Assembly: GCF_014897315.1 (NCBI RefSeq)
Contig: NZ_JABUYL010000016.1
Coordinates: forward strand, 17,256-81,255
DNA: 64,000 bases
Direction: 5' to 3'
Source: Proteus sp. FME41
GTDB lineage: Bacteria > Pseudomonadota > Gammaproteobacteria > Enterobacterales > Enterobacteriaceae
Shown: positions 38,946 through 49,158 of the stretch, in pieces
Numbering within the stretch: the first letter of the stretch is position 1
Layout: every line of letters starts with the position of its first letter
Program-made: the position numbers and the translations under genes
The notes under the pieces: model-generated
Databases searched by the model: none
What the model was told of the DNA's origin: nothing
What the model saw: the letters and a program-made list of their open reading frames with translations, nothing else

Positions 38946-40083
38946 GAAGCATCTCGATTAACAGCTTAATATCTGAAAGGTGATGGCGAGTGGTTAACGT
39001 TATCCGTAGACGCGCACTTTGAGGAGGTACGGTAGGGGGAAAAATTGCCTTTACCCAAAGCCCTTTAGATTGCAGATAATCTGAAAGTGTTTGGCATAAT
39101 TGTTCGTCACCAATAATTAGTGGCTGAATAGCCGTTTGTGAAGGCAATAAATTAACGGGAAGTGAAACCACACCTTGACGAAAAGTATCAATTAATTGTT
39201 GAAGATATTCTCGCTCATTATCCGCCTGCTTAATGACATTTAGGGCTGCATTTAAAGCGATAGCTTGTGCTGGTGGCATGGATGTACTGTAAATAAGATG
39301 CCGAGCGTATTGTTCAAAAAACTCAGCCGTTGGTTTGTTACACAGTACAGCCGCGCCACTGACACCAAAAGCTTTACCAAATGTCACCACTAATAGCTCA
39401 GGTTTAATACCCGCGTCATCACAACTGCCCCGGCCTTCTGTACCTAAAACACCGATACCATGCGCATCATCGACCATTAGCCATGCGTGATGCTGTTGGC
39501 TTATTATTGCTATTTCTCTTAATGGGGCTTTATCACCATCCATACTAAAGACACCTTCTGTCACCACTAAGGTTTTATTAGCCGCTGTTTTATTTAGCCG
39601 TTGAAATAACGAGTTGGGTGAATTATGTAAAAAGCGCCACAAAGTGGCGGGCGAGAATATAGCGGCTTCCATTAACGAGGCATGACAAAGTTTATCCGCA
39701 ATAATGGCATCGTCTTTTTCAAGTAATGCCGAAATAACACCTTGATTAGCACTGTAGCCAGATGAAAATAACAGCGCATTATCGTAACCTAACCAATCTG
39801 CAAGATGCTGTTCTAATTGCGCATGAGCTTGGGTAAATCCAATGATATGTCCTGATCCACCGCTACCTACGCCATATTCATCAGCACCTTGTTGCCATGC
39901 TTTAATAACATCTGCATGTTGACTGACACCTAAATAATCATTGCCTGAAAAATTAAGGTATTTTTCGCCTGATGTTGTGATCAAAAAACGCCCATCAGCT
40001 TGTTTGATCACTTTACGTTTTCGCCATAATGGCGTATTTCTACGCGCATTAAGTTGTTCATCTAAATAGGTTTGCCAGCTCAT
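38920..40083 (-). CDS. bioF: 8-amino-7-oxononanoate synthase BioF
   Basis: A PLP enzyme that condenses pimeloyl-ACP with L-alanine. The 387-residue protein has the NDYLG start of the core, [10 protein letters not shown] (residues 73-82), the [10 protein letters not shown] motif and the PLP lysine in [10 protein letters not shown] near residue 236. Its start overlaps the bioB stop by one base (TAATG), indicating translational coupling. Confidence 0.96.
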   Translation of the reverse strand: MSWQTYLDEQLNARRNTPLWRKRKVIKQADGRFLITTSGEKYLNFSGNDYLGVSQHADVIKAWQQGADEYGVGSGGSGHIIGFTQAHAQLEQHLADWLGYDNALLFSSGYSANQGVISALLEKDDAIIADKLCHASLMEAAIFSPATLWRFLHNSPNSLFQRLNKTAANKTLVVTEGVFSMDGDKAPLREIAIISQQHHAWLMVDDAHGIGVLGTEGRGSCDDAGIKPELLVVTFGKAFGVSGAAVLCNKPTAEFFEQYARHLIYSTSMPPAQAIALNAALNVIKQADNEREYLQQLIDTFRQGVVSLPVNLLPSQTAIQPLIIGDEQLCQTLSDYLQSKGLWVKAIFPPTVPPQSARLRITLTTRHHLSDIKLLIEMLHDFFNQNR

Positions 40084-41120
40084 TACAGTGCCGCATTATA
40101 AAATTGTTCAGTGTCTTTATTGGCAACCGCGTGCATCAAAGCGTCTTCTTGCTGATTGTCGCCCATAGATACTGCTAATCGTTCAGGATTCAAGCCTAAT
40201 TTACGGAATAATAGGTGATCTTTATCTTCGGTTGGATTGGTTGTTGTTAATAATTTGCAACCATAGAAAATAGAGTTCGCCCCAGCCATAAAGCAAAATG
40301 CTTGTGTCTGTTCACTCATTTGTTCTCGACCCGCAGAAAGACGCACATAAGAGCGTGGCATCATGATACGAGCAACGGCAATAGTTCTAATAAAATCAAA
40401 AGGATCAACATCGTCATTATCCGCGAGCGGTGTCCCTTGGATTTTTGCGAGCATATTGATTGGCACACTTTCAGGAGGTTGTGGCAAATTAGCTAATTGC
40501 ACCAACATGGCAGCTCTGTCTTTCACTTCTTCTCCTAGCCCTAAAATTCCACCGGAACACACTTTAATACCGGCATTGCGCACTTTATCAAGCGTATCTA
40601 AACGGTCTTGATAGGTACGGGTTGTCACGATACTGCCGTAAAATTCAGGTGAGGTATCAAGGTTATGATTATAAAAATCAAGCCCTGCACCGGCCAATCG
40701 ATTTGCTTGTGAATCATCTAATTTGCCCAGCGTCATACAGGTTTCCATGCCTAATGCTTTGACTTCTTTGACCATCTGTTCAAGGTAAGGCATATCGCGT
40801 TCATGCGGGTTTTTCCAAGCTGCTCCCATACAAAAACGGGTTGAACCCGCCGCTTTCGCTTTTTTGGCTGATTCAATCACTTGTTGCACTTCCATTAGGC
40901 GCTCTTTTTCTAATCCTGTTTTATAGCGCGCGCTTTGAGCACAATATTTACAATCTTCAGGACAAGCCCCTGTTTTGATAGAAAGCAATGTACTGACTTG
41001 GATCTGTGAAGGGTCAAAATGTTGACGATGCACTTGTTGCGCTTGAAAAACCAAGTCTAAAAATGGCATATCAAACAATGCTCTGGCTTCTTTTAATGTC
41101 CAGCGTTTTAATGAGCTCAC
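40083..41120 (-). CDS. bioB: Biotin synthase BioB
   Basis: A radical SAM enzyme that inserts sulfur into dethiobiotin. The 345-residue protein has the CxxxCxxC cluster motif in [11 protein letters not shown] (residues 53-63) and the auxiliary-cluster ligands including the conserved RLSAGRE arginine segment near residue 260. It is the first gene of bioBFCD and is divergent from bioA, with the BirA operator between them. Confidence 0.97.
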   Translation of the reverse strand: MSSLKRWTLKEARALFDMPFLDLVFQAQQVHRQHFDPSQIQVSTLLSIKTGACPEDCKYCAQSARYKTGLEKERLMEVQQVIESAKKAKAAGSTRFCMGAAWKNPHERDMPYLEQMVKEVKALGMETCMTLGKLDDSQANRLAGAGLDFYNHNLDTSPEFYGSIVTTRTYQDRLDTLDKVRNAGIKVCSGGILGLGEEVKDRAAMLVQLANLPQPPESVPINMLAKIQGTPLADNDDVDPFDFIRTIAVARIMMPRSYVRLSAGREQMSEQTQAFCFMAGANSIFYGCKLLTTTNPTEDKDHLLFRKLGLNPERLAVSMGDNQQEDALMHAVANKDTEQFYNAAL

Positions 41121-41168
41121 AATACAATCTCCTGTTTAAAAGTGATTGCCAGTTTAAATAATAGGGTT

Positions 41169-41208
41169 ATCATGTCAACTGAAATTGATCACCATTGGTT
41201 TACATGAT
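41169..41208. promoter_or_regulatory. BirA operator of the bioA/bioB divergent promoters
   Basis: ATGTCAACT (41172-41180) and GGTTTACAT (41197-41205) form an imperfect palindrome with a 16-base spacer, extended outward by ATC/GAT. This matches the E. coli bio operator (TTGTAAACC-N16-GGTTTACAA) in half-site sequence and spacing, in the same place. BirA-biotinoyl-AMP repression of both directions is expected. Confidence 0.88.
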
Positions 41209-41224
41209 TAAGTGAAAAAAGACA

Positions 41225-42499
41225 ATGACACCTGAAGATCTTGCTTTTGATTTACGCCACATTTGGCATCCATACACTTCGATGAGCGCCCCGTTACCTG
41301 CTTACCCTATCGTCAGTGCAAAAGGCGTTGAATTAGTCTTGGCGGATGGCAGAAAACTGATTGATGGCATGTCTTCATGGTGGGCCGCAATTCATGGATA
41401 TAATCATCCCGAACTGAATAATGCAGTGACAACACAATTAGAAAAAATGTCTCATGTGATGTTTGGTGGTATTACCCATCCCTCGGCGGTATCACTTTGT
41501 CGAAAATTATTAGCGATAACACCAAAACCTCTTGAATGTCTATTTTTAGCGGATTCTGGCTCAGTTGCAGTTGAAGTTGCACTAAAAATGGCGTTGCAAT
41601 ATTGGCAAGCTAAAGGTGAAAAACGCCAACGTATCGTGGCATTAAAGCAGGGTTATCATGGCGATACCTTTGGTGCCATGTCCGTGTGTGATCCGGATAA
41701 CTCTATGCACAGTCTTTATAAAGGTTATCTCCCTAATCACCTGTTTGTGGATGCACCCAAAACTGGTTTTTATGAAGAGTGGGACCCTACTGATATTGAC
41801 TCGTTACGCACAACGTTAGCGCAACATCATCAAGAAATCGCTGCTGTTATGCTTGAACCCATTGTTCAAGGCGCAGGGGGGATGCGAATTTATCATCCTG
41901 AATATTTAAAGCAGGCAAGAGCGCTGTGTAACGAGTTTGATGTGTTACTCATTGCTGATGAAATTGCCACCGGCTTTGGCCGAACAGGTAAGCTGTTTGC
42001 GTGTGAACATGCAGAAATATCACCCGATATCATGTGCGTGGGTAAAGCATTAACGGGTGGCTATATGACGTTATCAGCCACGTTAACCACACGTCATATT
42101 GCAGAAACCATCAGCCAAGGTGATGCAGGATGCTTTATGCATGGCCCGACTTATATGGGAAATCCTTTGGCTTGTGCTGTTGCTGATGCCTGTTTATTGC
42201 TATTAGAAAAAGGCGATTGGGTAAACCAAGTTGCAAAAATTGAAAAACAACTACAATGCGAGCTATTACCGTTAAAACAGGCTAAAAGTGTCAAAGATGT
42301 ACGCGTTTTAGGTGCGATTGGCGTGGTCGAAATGAACGAGCCCGTTAATATGGCAAAATTACAAAAAATCTTTGTAGAGGAAGGGGTTTGGATCAGGCCT
42401 TTTGGCAAGCTGATTTATATTATGCCACCCTTTATTATGCCACCAGCAAGCCTAACTAAACTCACTCAAGCTATTGAGAAAGTGGTTAATCTTTCATAA
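41225..42499 (+). CDS. bioA: Adenosylmethionine-8-amino-7-oxononanoate aminotransferase BioA
   Basis: A PLP aminotransferase that uses SAM as amino donor to make 7,8-diaminopelargonic acid. The 424-residue class III protein has the substrate-site [13 protein letters not shown] segment near residue 50, the cofactor-contact [12 protein letters not shown] near 148, [11 protein letters not shown] near 245 and the PLP lysine in GKALTGGY near 272. It is divergent from bioBFCD and read from the shared operator. Confidence 0.97.
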   Translation: MTPEDLAFDLRHIWHPYTSMSAPLPAYPIVSAKGVELVLADGRKLIDGMSSWWAAIHGYNHPELNNAVTTQLEKMSHVMFGGITHPSAVSLCRKLLAITPKPLECLFLADSGSVAVEVALKMALQYWQAKGEKRQRIVALKQGYHGDTFGAMSVCDPDNSMHSLYKGYLPNHLFVDAPKTGFYEEWDPTDIDSLRTTLAQHHQEIAAVMLEPIVQGAGGMRIYHPEYLKQARALCNEFDVLLIADEIATGFGRTGKLFACEHAEISPDIMCVGKALTGGYMTLSATLTTRHIAETISQGDAGCFMHGPTYMGNPLACAVADACLLLLEKGDWVNQVAKIEKQLQCELLPLKQAKSVKDVRVLGAIGVVEMNEPVNMAKLQKIFVEEGVWIRPFGKLIYIMPPFIMPPASLTKLTQAIEKVVNLS

Positions 42500-42514
42500 G
42501 TCTTTCATAAAGAA

Positions 42515-42551
42515 CAAACCTCTAGCAAGGTGATATCTCGCTAGAGGTTTG
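42515..42551. terminator. Terminator between convergent bioA and pgl
   Basis: CAAACCTCTAGC (42515-42526) pairs with GCTAGAGGTTTG (42540-42551). No long T run follows on either strand, but the 12-bp stem lies exactly between the two stops. Confidence 0.78.
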
Positions 42552-42559
42552 CATGGCTT

Positions 42560-43549
42560 TTATTTCGTGACAACGGTAACCCACATTGCACCTTTTCCAA
42601 CGGGATAACACGCTAATTCAGTTAATGCGCCGGTATATTTGTCAATACGAGAAACCGAAGCAAAATCTGATTTTTGACCACAAGAAATCAAGTAATTGCC
42701 TGTATTATCAAGATTAAAGCCGCGAGGCTGTGTTTGCGTTGGATAATACCCTACAGGTTGTAGATAATCACCCGCCTCAGAGATTGTCATCGCACAGATA
42801 AAGCTTTCAGAGCGTTCGCTGGCATACAGAAAACGGCCATCAGGTGTGATATGAATATCTGATGCCCAACGAGTACTGTTAAATGTTTCAGGCACAATAT
42901 CAACCGTTTGCACTAAACGATATAAATCGCCCATACGACGATAAACATTGATTGTGGCGTCTAATTCATTAAGGCAATAAAACACATCACCATTAGGGTG
43001 AAATGCCATATGACGAGGACCTGCATTTTGTACTGTCGTTAACGCTTCCGTGCCGGCCTCGGTTAAATATCCTTCTTCTGAAAAATTAAATAAACGAATA
43101 TGATCTTCTCCTAAGCAAGGCACGATCAGTTGTTTATTATTCCAATCAATATTAGAGGAGTGGGGTTTATTTAAGCCTTCAATAATTTGGATTGGTGATT
43201 GGGCAATGCCCTCTTCACTAATTGGTAAAACCGCTAAATTACCTTGATGATAAGAAGGAACAAATAAGAAGCGCCCTGTTTTATCTAAGCATAAATGAAC
43301 AGGTGTGCTTGGAATGGAAGTGATCGCCTTTTGTATTAGTTGACCATCCGCAGCAATTGCAAATGTCACCACACTAAAATGAGGACGAACACCCACATAA
43401 AGGTACTTTCCATCCGCACTTGCAATCATCGGTTGTACTTGTCCTGTGACCTCAACAACCTGTAATAAATCCATTTCACCTTCAATGTTTAATGCATAAA
43501 CATGGATTTGATGACTCTCTGGACTTGCTACGTAGACGACCTGTTTCAT
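42560..43549 (-). CDS. pgl: 6-phosphogluconolactonase Pgl (YbhE type)
   Basis: Hydrolyses 6-phosphogluconolactone in the pentose phosphate pathway. The 329-residue protein is a seven-bladed beta-propeller of the Pgl/YbhE type. Recognisable parts are YVASPESHQIHVY at the start, GQVQPMIASADGKYLYVGVRP, the GPRHMAFHPNG blade and the ADIHITPDGRFLYASER and TQPRGFNLDNTGNYLI segments. It is a single gene, convergent with bioA and divergent from ybhA, as in E. coli. Confidence 0.95.
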   Translation of the reverse strand: MKQVVYVASPESHQIHVYALNIEGEMDLLQVVEVTGQVQPMIASADGKYLYVGVRPHFSVVTFAIAADGQLIQKAITSIPSTPVHLCLDKTGRFLFVPSYHQGNLAVLPISEEGIAQSPIQIIEGLNKPHSSNIDWNNKQLIVPCLGEDHIRLFNFSEEGYLTEAGTEALTTVQNAGPRHMAFHPNGDVFYCLNELDATINVYRRMGDLYRLVQTVDIVPETFNSTRWASDIHITPDGRFLYASERSESFICAMTISEAGDYLQPVGYYPTQTQPRGFNLDNTGNYLISCGQKSDFASVSRIDKYTGALTELACYPVGKGAMWVTVVTK

Positions 43550-43698
43550 TCCTTCTCCTTAAAACCTATTACTCATTGATTTATAAAGAATAACAACCCA
43601 ATCAACGCTTACTTGTCACGATTAAGCTAGTTTATCTTTTATGGGTTAACGTGTAACATCAATAACAATGCATCTTAATACTATCAAGGGGCTTATTT

Positions 43699-44520
43699 AT
43701 GTCATATCGCGTTATTGCATTGGATCTTGATGGCACACTGCTTGATGACCAAAAACGTATCCTGCCAGAATCTTTAGAAGCACTCAATCTTGCAAGAAAA
43801 GCAGGTATTAAAGTCTTAATTGTAACAGGTCGTCATCATGTTGCTATCCATCCATTCTATCAAGCACTCGATCTTGATACCCCTGCGATCTGCTGTAATG
43901 GGACTTACCTTTATGACTATATTGGTAAAAAGGTACTGGAATCCGATCCATTAACCACTCAAGAAACCAGCGCAGTATTAGATCTTGTTAAACAAACAGA
44001 TGTACATCACTTAGTTTATGCTGATGATGCAATGATGTATGACCAACTATCAGCCCCAGTACAGCGTACTTTAAAATGGTCAGAAACATTACCTACTGCA
44101 CAGCGTCCAAACTTAATCAAAGTCGATGATTTCTATAAAGCCATGCATGATGTCAATGCCATTTGGAAAATTGCAACAACAACGCCCGATCACGATGAGT
44201 TACGCGCTTTAGTTGAAAAAATTGAGCAACAAGTCGGTTTAGAATGCGAATGGTCTTGGGTTGATCAAGTCGATATCGCTAAAAAAGGCAACAGCAAAGG
44301 TCGTCGTTTACAACGTTGGGTTGAAGCGAATGGCATGAATATGAGCGATGTTATTGCCTTTGGTGATAATTTTAATGACCTTAGCATGTTAGAACATGTT
44401 GGCTTAGGTGTTGCAATGGGCAATGCCTCTGATGAAGTCAAAGCGCGCGCTAAAATGGTCACCAAAGTAAACTCTCAACCGGGTATCGCAGAGATTATTC
44501 ATAAATATATTCTGTCTTAG
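43699..44520 (+). CDS. ybhA: HAD-family (Cof-type) phosphatase YbhA
   Basis: A 273-residue HAD phosphatase of the Cof subfamily. Motif I DLDGTLLDD begins at Asp9, motif II is the VTGR threonine near 43, motif III the GNSKGRRL lysine near 197 and motif IV GDNFNDLSML near 220. The C2-type cap lies between. The E. coli orthologue YbhA dephosphorylates pyridoxal 5'-phosphate and some sugar phosphates. It is monocistronic. Confidence 0.94.
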   Translation: MSYRVIALDLDGTLLDDQKRILPESLEALNLARKAGIKVLIVTGRHHVAIHPFYQALDLDTPAICCNGTYLYDYIGKKVLESDPLTTQETSAVLDLVKQTDVHHLVYADDAMMYDQLSAPVQRTLKWSETLPTAQRPNLIKVDDFYKAMHDVNAIWKIATTTPDHDELRALVEKIEQQVGLECEWSWVDQVDIAKKGNSKGRRLQRWVEANGMNMSDVIAFGDNFNDLSMLEHVGLGVAMGNASDEVKARAKMVTKVNSQPGIAEIIHKYILS

Positions 44521-44546
44521 TCCTATTTTTACATCACCTAAAAGAC

Positions 44547-44577
44547 AAAACCTCATCTTAGATGAGGTTTTTTATCG
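44547..44577. terminator. Terminator between ybhA and modC
   Basis: AAACCTCATC pairs with GATGAGGTTT around TTA and is followed by TTT. It lies between convergent genes. Confidence 0.9.
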
Positions 44578-44595
44578 GCAAACACAACTGATAAA

Positions 44596-45660
44596 TCAAA
44601 GATGACGACTTAGCGAAATACTCTTTATTTGCGCATAAAGCCACTGCCCTTCTTGAATATTCAATTCATCTTTTGCCCAAGGCGTGATCCTCGCCCACAA
44701 ATAATTGCCATCATTGACGAGTTTGACATCAACTTGGCCATCATTTTTAATGGTTTCAACCACTTTCATATGCAAAATATTACGAATACTACTATTTGAA
44801 GGGCGGGTGGTAGTCAGTGATACATCAGAAGCATCAATCCGAACACGCACATCACGACCAATTTTAGCCTCAATTTGAGGCAACCACAGCACTTGGTTAC
44901 CGAAAGCCGTTGCTGTCATATCGTAATGGCTATGATGCTCTACTACCATCACATTGGCGATACTGCTTAATGTCTCTTTTTGTAGCCAAGGACGTAATGC
45001 ACTGCTTGCCCATACATCTTCCAGCTTGCCTGTCGCCTTAATTTTTCCTGCATCCATCACAATGACGTTATCTGCAAGTCGAATAATTTCATCAAGGCTG
45101 TGGCTCACATACAAAATAGGAATTTGTACATCTTGTGAGAGCTTTTCTAAATATGGCAGTAGCTCACGTTTACGCGGTAAATCAAGCGATGCTAAAGGCT
45201 CATCCATTAGCATAATATCAGGTGCGGTCAATAATGCTCGCCCGATAGCAACACGCTGTTTTTCACCGCCTGATAAAGTGATGGGAAATCGCGTGAGCAA
45301 ATGCTCAATACCTAATAAGTAAATAATGCGATCAAACTGCACTTTCATTGTTGGTGACATCCCATACAACAGATTACCTCTCACTGTATAATGTGGAAAT
45401 AATCGCGCATCTTGGAAAACATAACCCACTTTTCGTTTTTCAGGTGGCAGATAAATTTTCTTTTCAGTATCTACCAGCGTGTGATTGTTTAATACAATCC
45501 GCCCTGAATCGGGTTTTGTTAAACCTCCAATCACATTAATCAATGAGGTTTTACCAGCACCTGATAAACCAAATACCGCCGTAATACTTTCTGTTGGCAG
45601 TTCGGTATTCACTTCCAGACACAAAGAGCCCAGCGTCTGTTTAAAATTCATCTCTAGCAT
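44596..45660 (-). CDS. modC: Molybdate ABC transporter ATPase ModC
   Basis: The ATPase of the molybdate importer. The 354-residue protein has Walker A GLSGAGKT near 30-37, the ABC signature LSGGEKQR near 129, Walker [11 protein letters not shown] and the switch His in [10 protein letters not shown]-terminal Mop/TOBE domain (about 290-350) begins around [13 protein letters not shown] and binds molybdate for regulation. Its start overlaps modB by seven bases. It is the last gene of modABC. Confidence 0.96.
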   Translation of the reverse strand: MLEMNFKQTLGSLCLEVNTELPTESITAVFGLSGAGKTSLINVIGGLTKPDSGRIVLNNHTLVDTEKKIYLPPEKRKVGYVFQDARLFPHYTVRGNLLYGMSPTMKVQFDRIIYLLGIEHLLTRFPITLSGGEKQRVAIGRALLTAPDIMLMDEPLASLDLPRKRELLPYLEKLSQDVQIPILYVSHSLDEIIRLADNVIVMDAGKIKATGKLEDVWASSALRPWLQKETLSSIANVMVVEHHSHYDMTATAFGNQVLWLPQIEAKIGRDVRVRIDASDVSLTTTRPSNSSIRNILHMKVVETIKNDGQVDVKLVNDGNYLWARITPWAKDELNIQEGQWLYAQIKSISLSRHL

Positions 45661-46352
45661 ACGCCCCCCAATCTTTTACGACCCCAGCGAGTTAGCCACT
45701 CTGAAGCCATTAAAGAGACGAGCGCCAAAATAATTGCAATCACACATAAACGGGCGGCATCCATTTCTGCACCGGGTGTTTCAATCAAGGTATACATTGC
45801 CAGAGGGATAGTTCTTGTTTCCCCCGGAATATTGGAGACGAAAGTGATTGTTGCGCCAAATTCTCCTAATGAGCGCGCAAATGCCAACACAATTCCTGCG
45901 ATGATCCCTGGCATAGACAAGGGTAACGTTATGGTAAAAAAGACACGCAACGGTGAAGCCCCTAAGGTTCTCGCAGCTTGTTCCATGCGTTGATCGACAG
46001 CTTCTAATGCTAATCTGATTGCGCGTACCATCAGTGGAAATGCAACGACTGCGGATGCAAGCGCTGCGCCTCGCCAACTAAAGGTAAAGCTAAAGCCAAA
46101 CCAGTTATACAACCATTCACCAATAAATCCTCGTTTACCCATACTAACAAGTAAAAGGTAACCGACCACAACAGGTGGTAGGACTAAAGGTAAATGGATA
46201 ATGCTATCAAGCAATGATTTACCAGGAAAACGTACTCTAACTAAAAGCCAAGCCATAAAAATACCAAAAGGTAGACTGATAATAACTGCAACAGTCGATA
46301 CCTTAAGGCTTAGTATGATGGCTTGCCATTCGTATTCACTTAACATCTCCAA
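45654..46352 (-). CDS. modB: Molybdate ABC transporter permease ModB
   Basis: The inner-membrane permease of the molybdate importer. The 232-residue protein has five hydrophobic helices and the coupling EAA loop ([30 protein letters not shown], about 133-162), followed by [17 protein letters not shown], typical of ModB. It lies 11 bases after modA and overlaps modC. Confidence 0.96.
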   Translation of the reverse strand: MEMLSEYEWQAIILSLKVSTVAVIISLPFGIFMAWLLVRVRFPGKSLLDSIIHLPLVLPPVVVGYLLLVSMGKRGFIGEWLYNWFGFSFTFSWRGAALASAVVAFPLMVRAIRLALEAVDQRMEQAARTLGASPLRVFFTITLPLSMPGIIAGIVLAFARSLGEFGATITFVSNIPGETRTIPLAMYTLIETPGAEMDAARLCVIAIILALVSLMASEWLTRWGRKRLGGVC

Positions 46353-46363
46353 AACGATAATTC

Positions 46364-47134
46364 CTACAGTGGGCTAAAGCCGTATTTCTTAAAAATTTCA
46401 GCGGCTTGAGGTGTTTTCAGATAGTCATAAAAATCACGAACTGCTTTATTGTCCTGACCTTTTACAACTGCCATTGGATATTCAACAGGTTTGTGGCTAT
46501 CAGCTGGGAATATGCCGACCACTTTCACTTTATCACTCGCAACTGCATCAGAACCGTATACGATACCTAATGGTGCTTCATCACGCTCAACTAACGCCAT
46601 ACCACTACGCACGTTATTAGTACGCGCCATTTCTGGGCTTACTGTATTCCATGCACCTAAATATTCTAATGATTCTTTCGCATAGATACCAACAGGTACA
46701 TGGTCAGGATCACCAACAGCTAATTTTCCACCATTGAGTAAGGATTTCCATTTAGTTTCCTTATTAATAACAACGTCATTTAATTGACTATCTTTAGAGG
46801 CAATAAGCACTAAATCATTACCTAATAGTGTATGACGTGAATCAGCAACCATTAAATTTTTATTGATTGTGTAATCCATCCACTGCTGATCTGCGGAAAT
46901 AAACAGATTTGCGGGTGCGCCTTGTTCAATTTGACGAGCCAATGTTGAAGAGGAGGCATAAGATGCAACAACTTCAGTTTGTTTCTCTTGCTTATATTGT
47001 GCCGAAATTTCATTAAGAGCATTGGTAAGAGAAGCGGCCGCAAATACCGTTACTTTTTCCGATGCAAAACTTTGACTCACTAAAGCAAAAGAGATAACCG
47101 CGCCAACAAGTAACTTGCCTGATAATTTTTTCAT
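46364..47134 (-). CDS. modA: Periplasmic molybdate-binding protein ModA
   Basis: The periplasmic receptor of the molybdate importer. The 256-residue precursor has a Sec signal peptide (MKKLSGKLLVGAVISFALVSQSFA). The mature part has VFAAASLTNAL, the first oxyanion-binding loop, YASSSTLARQIEQGAPANLFISAD, and the late VVKGQDNKAVRDFYDYLKTPQA helix. It leads modABC. A ModE-type palindrome lies 31-56 bases upstream of its start, so repression by ModE when molybdate is plentiful is expected. Confidence 0.97.
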   Translation of the reverse strand: MKKLSGKLLVGAVISFALVSQSFASEKVTVFAAASLTNALNEISAQYKQEKQTEVVASYASSSTLARQIEQGAPANLFISADQQWMDYTINKNLMVADSRHTLLGNDLVLIASKDSQLNDVVINKETKWKSLLNGGKLAVGDPDHVPVGIYAKESLEYLGAWNTVSPEMARTNNVRSGMALVERDEAPLGIVYGSDAVASDKVKVVGIFPADSHKPVEYPMAVVKGQDNKAVRDFYDYLKTPQAAEIFKKYGFSPL

Positions 47135-47164
47135 GTTCTAATTCCACTTAAATTAAAGGATGAC

Positions 47165-47190
47165 ACGCTGTATATAACAAGATACAACGT
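47165..47190 (-). promoter_or_regulatory. ModE-type operator of modABC
   Basis: ACGCTGTAT (47165-47173) and ATACAACGT (47182-47190) form a near-perfect inverted repeat with an eight-base spacer. The arms match the CGnTATAT-type ModE half-sites known at E. coli modA except for a G. It is in the expected place upstream of modA, with modE itself nearby. Confidence 0.8.
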
Positions 47191-47327
47191 AAAATGAAAG
47201 GATTAGATGTTAGAAACTGGTTATATATCAATAAATATAACTATAAAAATAGAGGTAAAAAATAGAAATAGAAGCGCACTCAACAACACGACAATTTAAA
47301 ATGTGTGAATAGATACTCTAAATAATT

Positions 47328-47422
47328 CAAGTCACAGCTAGGCGACAAGTGAATGAGTCGCTAGGAGCATACATAAGTATGTGACTAGTGCGAATGAACG
47401 CAGTCAACAACGCTGTGGCTTG
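47328..47422. repeat. Intergenic repeat element with imperfect terminal inverted repeats
   Basis: The 95-base element starts CAAGTCACAGC and ends GCTGTGGCTTG, inverted repeats with one mismatch. It lies in the non-coding gap between modA and acrZ and resembles the short palindromic intergenic repeats of enterobacteria. A short frame crosses it but is not credible as a gene. Confidence 0.7.
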
Positions 47423-47512
47423 AAGTATGACGAGTATCATGAGTATGTGGCTAGTGCGAATGAACACAGTCAACAACGCTGTGGCTTGAAGTATGACGAG
47501 TATCATGAGTAT
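47381..47512. repeat. 66-base tandem duplication
   Basis: The unit at 47381-47446 is repeated directly at 47447-47512 with two substitutions (GTGACTAG to GTGGCTAG and AACGCAG to AACACAG). The unit is the right half of the intergenic repeat element plus its flank, so the last arm of that element occurs twice. Confidence 0.9.
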
Positions 47513-47546
47513 AAAAAAACAGCCCTCTACAAAATAAAGGGCTGTT
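47512..47546 (-). terminator. Terminator downstream of acrZ
   Basis: AACAGCCCT (47519-47527) pairs with AGGGCTGTT (47538-47546). The A run on its left gives a long T run on the minus strand, the direction of acrZ. Confidence 0.88.
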
Positions 47547-47566
47547 CTAAATCAGGAAGGGAGAAA

Positions 47567-47710
47567 TTATGATTTTTTGTCTGCTTTTGGCTGACTGGGT
47601 GAAATCAAGTTAAACACTTCACCTAAACCATAAATGATGCCCATAATCAGTACCATTACAACAGGTACCATCAAGAGAGCAAACCCTAAACTTTTCAACA
47701 ATTCAAGCAT
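47567..47710 (-). CDS. acrZ: AcrAB-TolC-associated small membrane protein AcrZ
   Basis: A 47-residue single-pass inner-membrane protein. [19 protein letters not shown] and [12 protein letters not shown] match E. coli AcrZ (YbhT, 49 residues) almost residue for residue; the C-terminal tail is polar and lysine-rich. AcrZ binds a groove on AcrB and alters which drugs the pump exports. The frame is open further upstream, but the ATG at 47710 follows AGAGG and is the conserved start. It is divergent from modE, as in E. coli. Confidence 0.95.
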   Translation of the reverse strand: MLELLKSLGFALLMVPVVMVLIMGIIYGLGEVFNLISPSQPKADKKS

Positions 47711-47869
47711 GATAACCTCTTTATCATGGTATATTCGGAAAGCCAGAGTTGGCATTTCTTCACGAATGACGAATAATAACGCTATAGATGTTTATATTCT
47801 AGAGAATTATCGCTTTGTGTCGGCACAAAAAATGCGATAAACACACAAAAAAAGAAGAAGCCTATCATT

Positions 47870-48661
47870 ATGCAAGCAGAAATATTATTAACACTGAAAC
47901 TTCAAGATAAGCTCTTTGCCGATCCTCGCCGTATTGCGCTGTTAAAACAAATCAAAGCGACGGGTTCAATTAGTCAAGGGGCAAAAATGGCAGGCATTAG
48001 TTATAAAAGTGCTTGGGATGCCATTAATGAAATGAATCAACTCGCAGACGAACTTCTTGTTGATAGAGCAACTGGCGGTAAAGGAGGCGGTGGTGCAACG
48101 CTTACTCATTACTGTGAGCGCTTACTACAACTTTACGATCTGTTAGGTCAAATTCAACAAAAAGCCTTTGATGTATTGAAAGATGATTCACTTCCTCTGG
48201 ATAGTCTTTTAGCCGCTATTTCTCGTTTTTCATTACAAACCAGTGCCAGAAACCAATTTTTTGGTACGATTATTGAACGTGATAACCTACAAGTTCAACA
48301 ACATGTTAATGTTCAACTCGCAGATAGAAAAACGACTATTCGTGCTGCGTTAACAGAGAAAAGTGCGGATCGCCTAGGACTTAAAAAAGGCAAAGAAGTA
48401 CTGATTTTAATTAAGGCACCTTGGGTCAATATTGAAAAAGGAACTTCTTTAACACAACAATATGACAATGCACTTTCCGGTACACTCACTCAAATTGAGA
48501 CTGGCAGTGAAAACAGCGAATTAGTGGTGACATTAGAAGGTGGACAAGAAGTTTGCGCCACATGTTCTAATCAGCATGTTAAAGAGCAAAATTTACATAT
48601 TAATGACAGCGTAACGGCTTTATTTAATGCTGATCAGGTGATTGTCGCCACCCTATGTTAA
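47870..48661 (+). CDS. modE: Molybdate-responsive regulator ModE
   Basis: ModE binds molybdate and represses modABC while activating some molybdoenzyme and moa genes. The 263-residue protein has an N-terminal winged helix (about 20-90) with SISQGAKMAGISYKSAWDAINEMN. Two C-terminal Mop/TOBE domains (about 124-190 and 195-262) follow, the first starting TSARNQFFGTI and the second containing ELVVTLEGGQEVCA. In E. coli modF follows directly; here about 8.2 kb of toxin island intervenes. Confidence 0.96.
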   Translation: MQAEILLTLKLQDKLFADPRRIALLKQIKATGSISQGAKMAGISYKSAWDAINEMNQLADELLVDRATGGKGGGGATLTHYCERLLQLYDLLGQIQQKAFDVLKDDSLPLDSLLAAISRFSLQTSARNQFFGTIIERDNLQVQQHVNVQLADRKTTIRAALTEKSADRLGLKKGKEVLILIKAPWVNIEKGTSLTQQYDNALSGTLTQIETGSENSELVVTLEGGQEVCATCSNQHVKEQNLHINDSVTALFNADQVIVATLC

Positions 48662-48692
48662 TCATTAATATGATGACTTTTAAATAAAAAAT

Positions 48693-48746
48693 AAAACCAT
48701 CACTTAGTTATTATTTTCACAATAATATTAAGTGATGGTTTTTGAT
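48693..48746 (+). terminator. Terminator after modE
   Basis: AAAACCATCACTTA (48693-48706) pairs with TAAGTGATGGTTTT (48729-48742), followed by T. A 14-bp perfect stem ends modE before the island. Confidence 0.88.
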
Positions 48747-48991
48747 TGTCTTTTTAAAATAAATGATGGAATAAAACTAGGTATTAATTAAATTTAATTT
48801 GGCACTATTCAAAATAGTCATAAAATTATCTAAAATAAATTTATTATTCACTTAGATAGTGTCTATCATAAAAGATCGATTTGAAAATTTGAATCCATAA
48901 TAAATCATGATCTAATTTATAAAAACAATTGAAATTAAAATAATTCCCCATTCATAATAATGATGCTAATTTTATCACCTATTTGAATTTT
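48747..48991. other. AT-rich spacer between modE terminator and immunity remnant
   Basis: About 245 bases, strongly A/T-rich, with no gene, repeat end or recombination site that I can recognise. It includes the left edge of the inserted island. Confidence 0.5.
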
Positions 48992-49155
48992 TCAACTAAT
49001 ACAACGCGTAAATGCTTCTTTTATTGAAGCACCTAAGGCCTCGTCACTACAATTGCTTTTTAACGTAATAATTGTACTATCAGGTATTCCCTCACCGACC
49101 CAATGATCCATACGTTAGATATTATTTGTGGTTTACACTCAATATCAAAGCTAAT
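48992..49155 (-). pseudogene. Broken immunity-like gene remnant
   Basis: On the minus strand two frames carry protein-like sequence in order. ISFDIECKPQIISN lies from 49155 to about 49114. In another frame, a 39-residue stretch runs from ATG 49111 to TGA 48992: it starts MDHWVGEGIPDSTIITLK and continues with SDEALGASIKEAFTRC. A TAA stop lies in frame just before the ATG, so the parts can be joined only by a frameshift or small deletion. The acidic start and SDEALG...IKEAF end are reminiscent of CDI immunity proteins. Placed at the tail of a TPS toxin locus, it is best read as a decayed orphan immunity gene. Confidence 0.55.
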
Positions 49156-49158
49156 TTT

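Noticed and set aside
47381..47512. CRISPR array
   Set aside because: There are only two directly adjacent 66-base copies with no spacers, and no cas genes.
47381..47572. Short open frame across the tandem repeat, with a repeated peptide
   Set aside because: The repeated peptide simply mirrors the 66-base DNA duplication. There is no ribosome-binding site and the DNA looks like an intergenic repeat.
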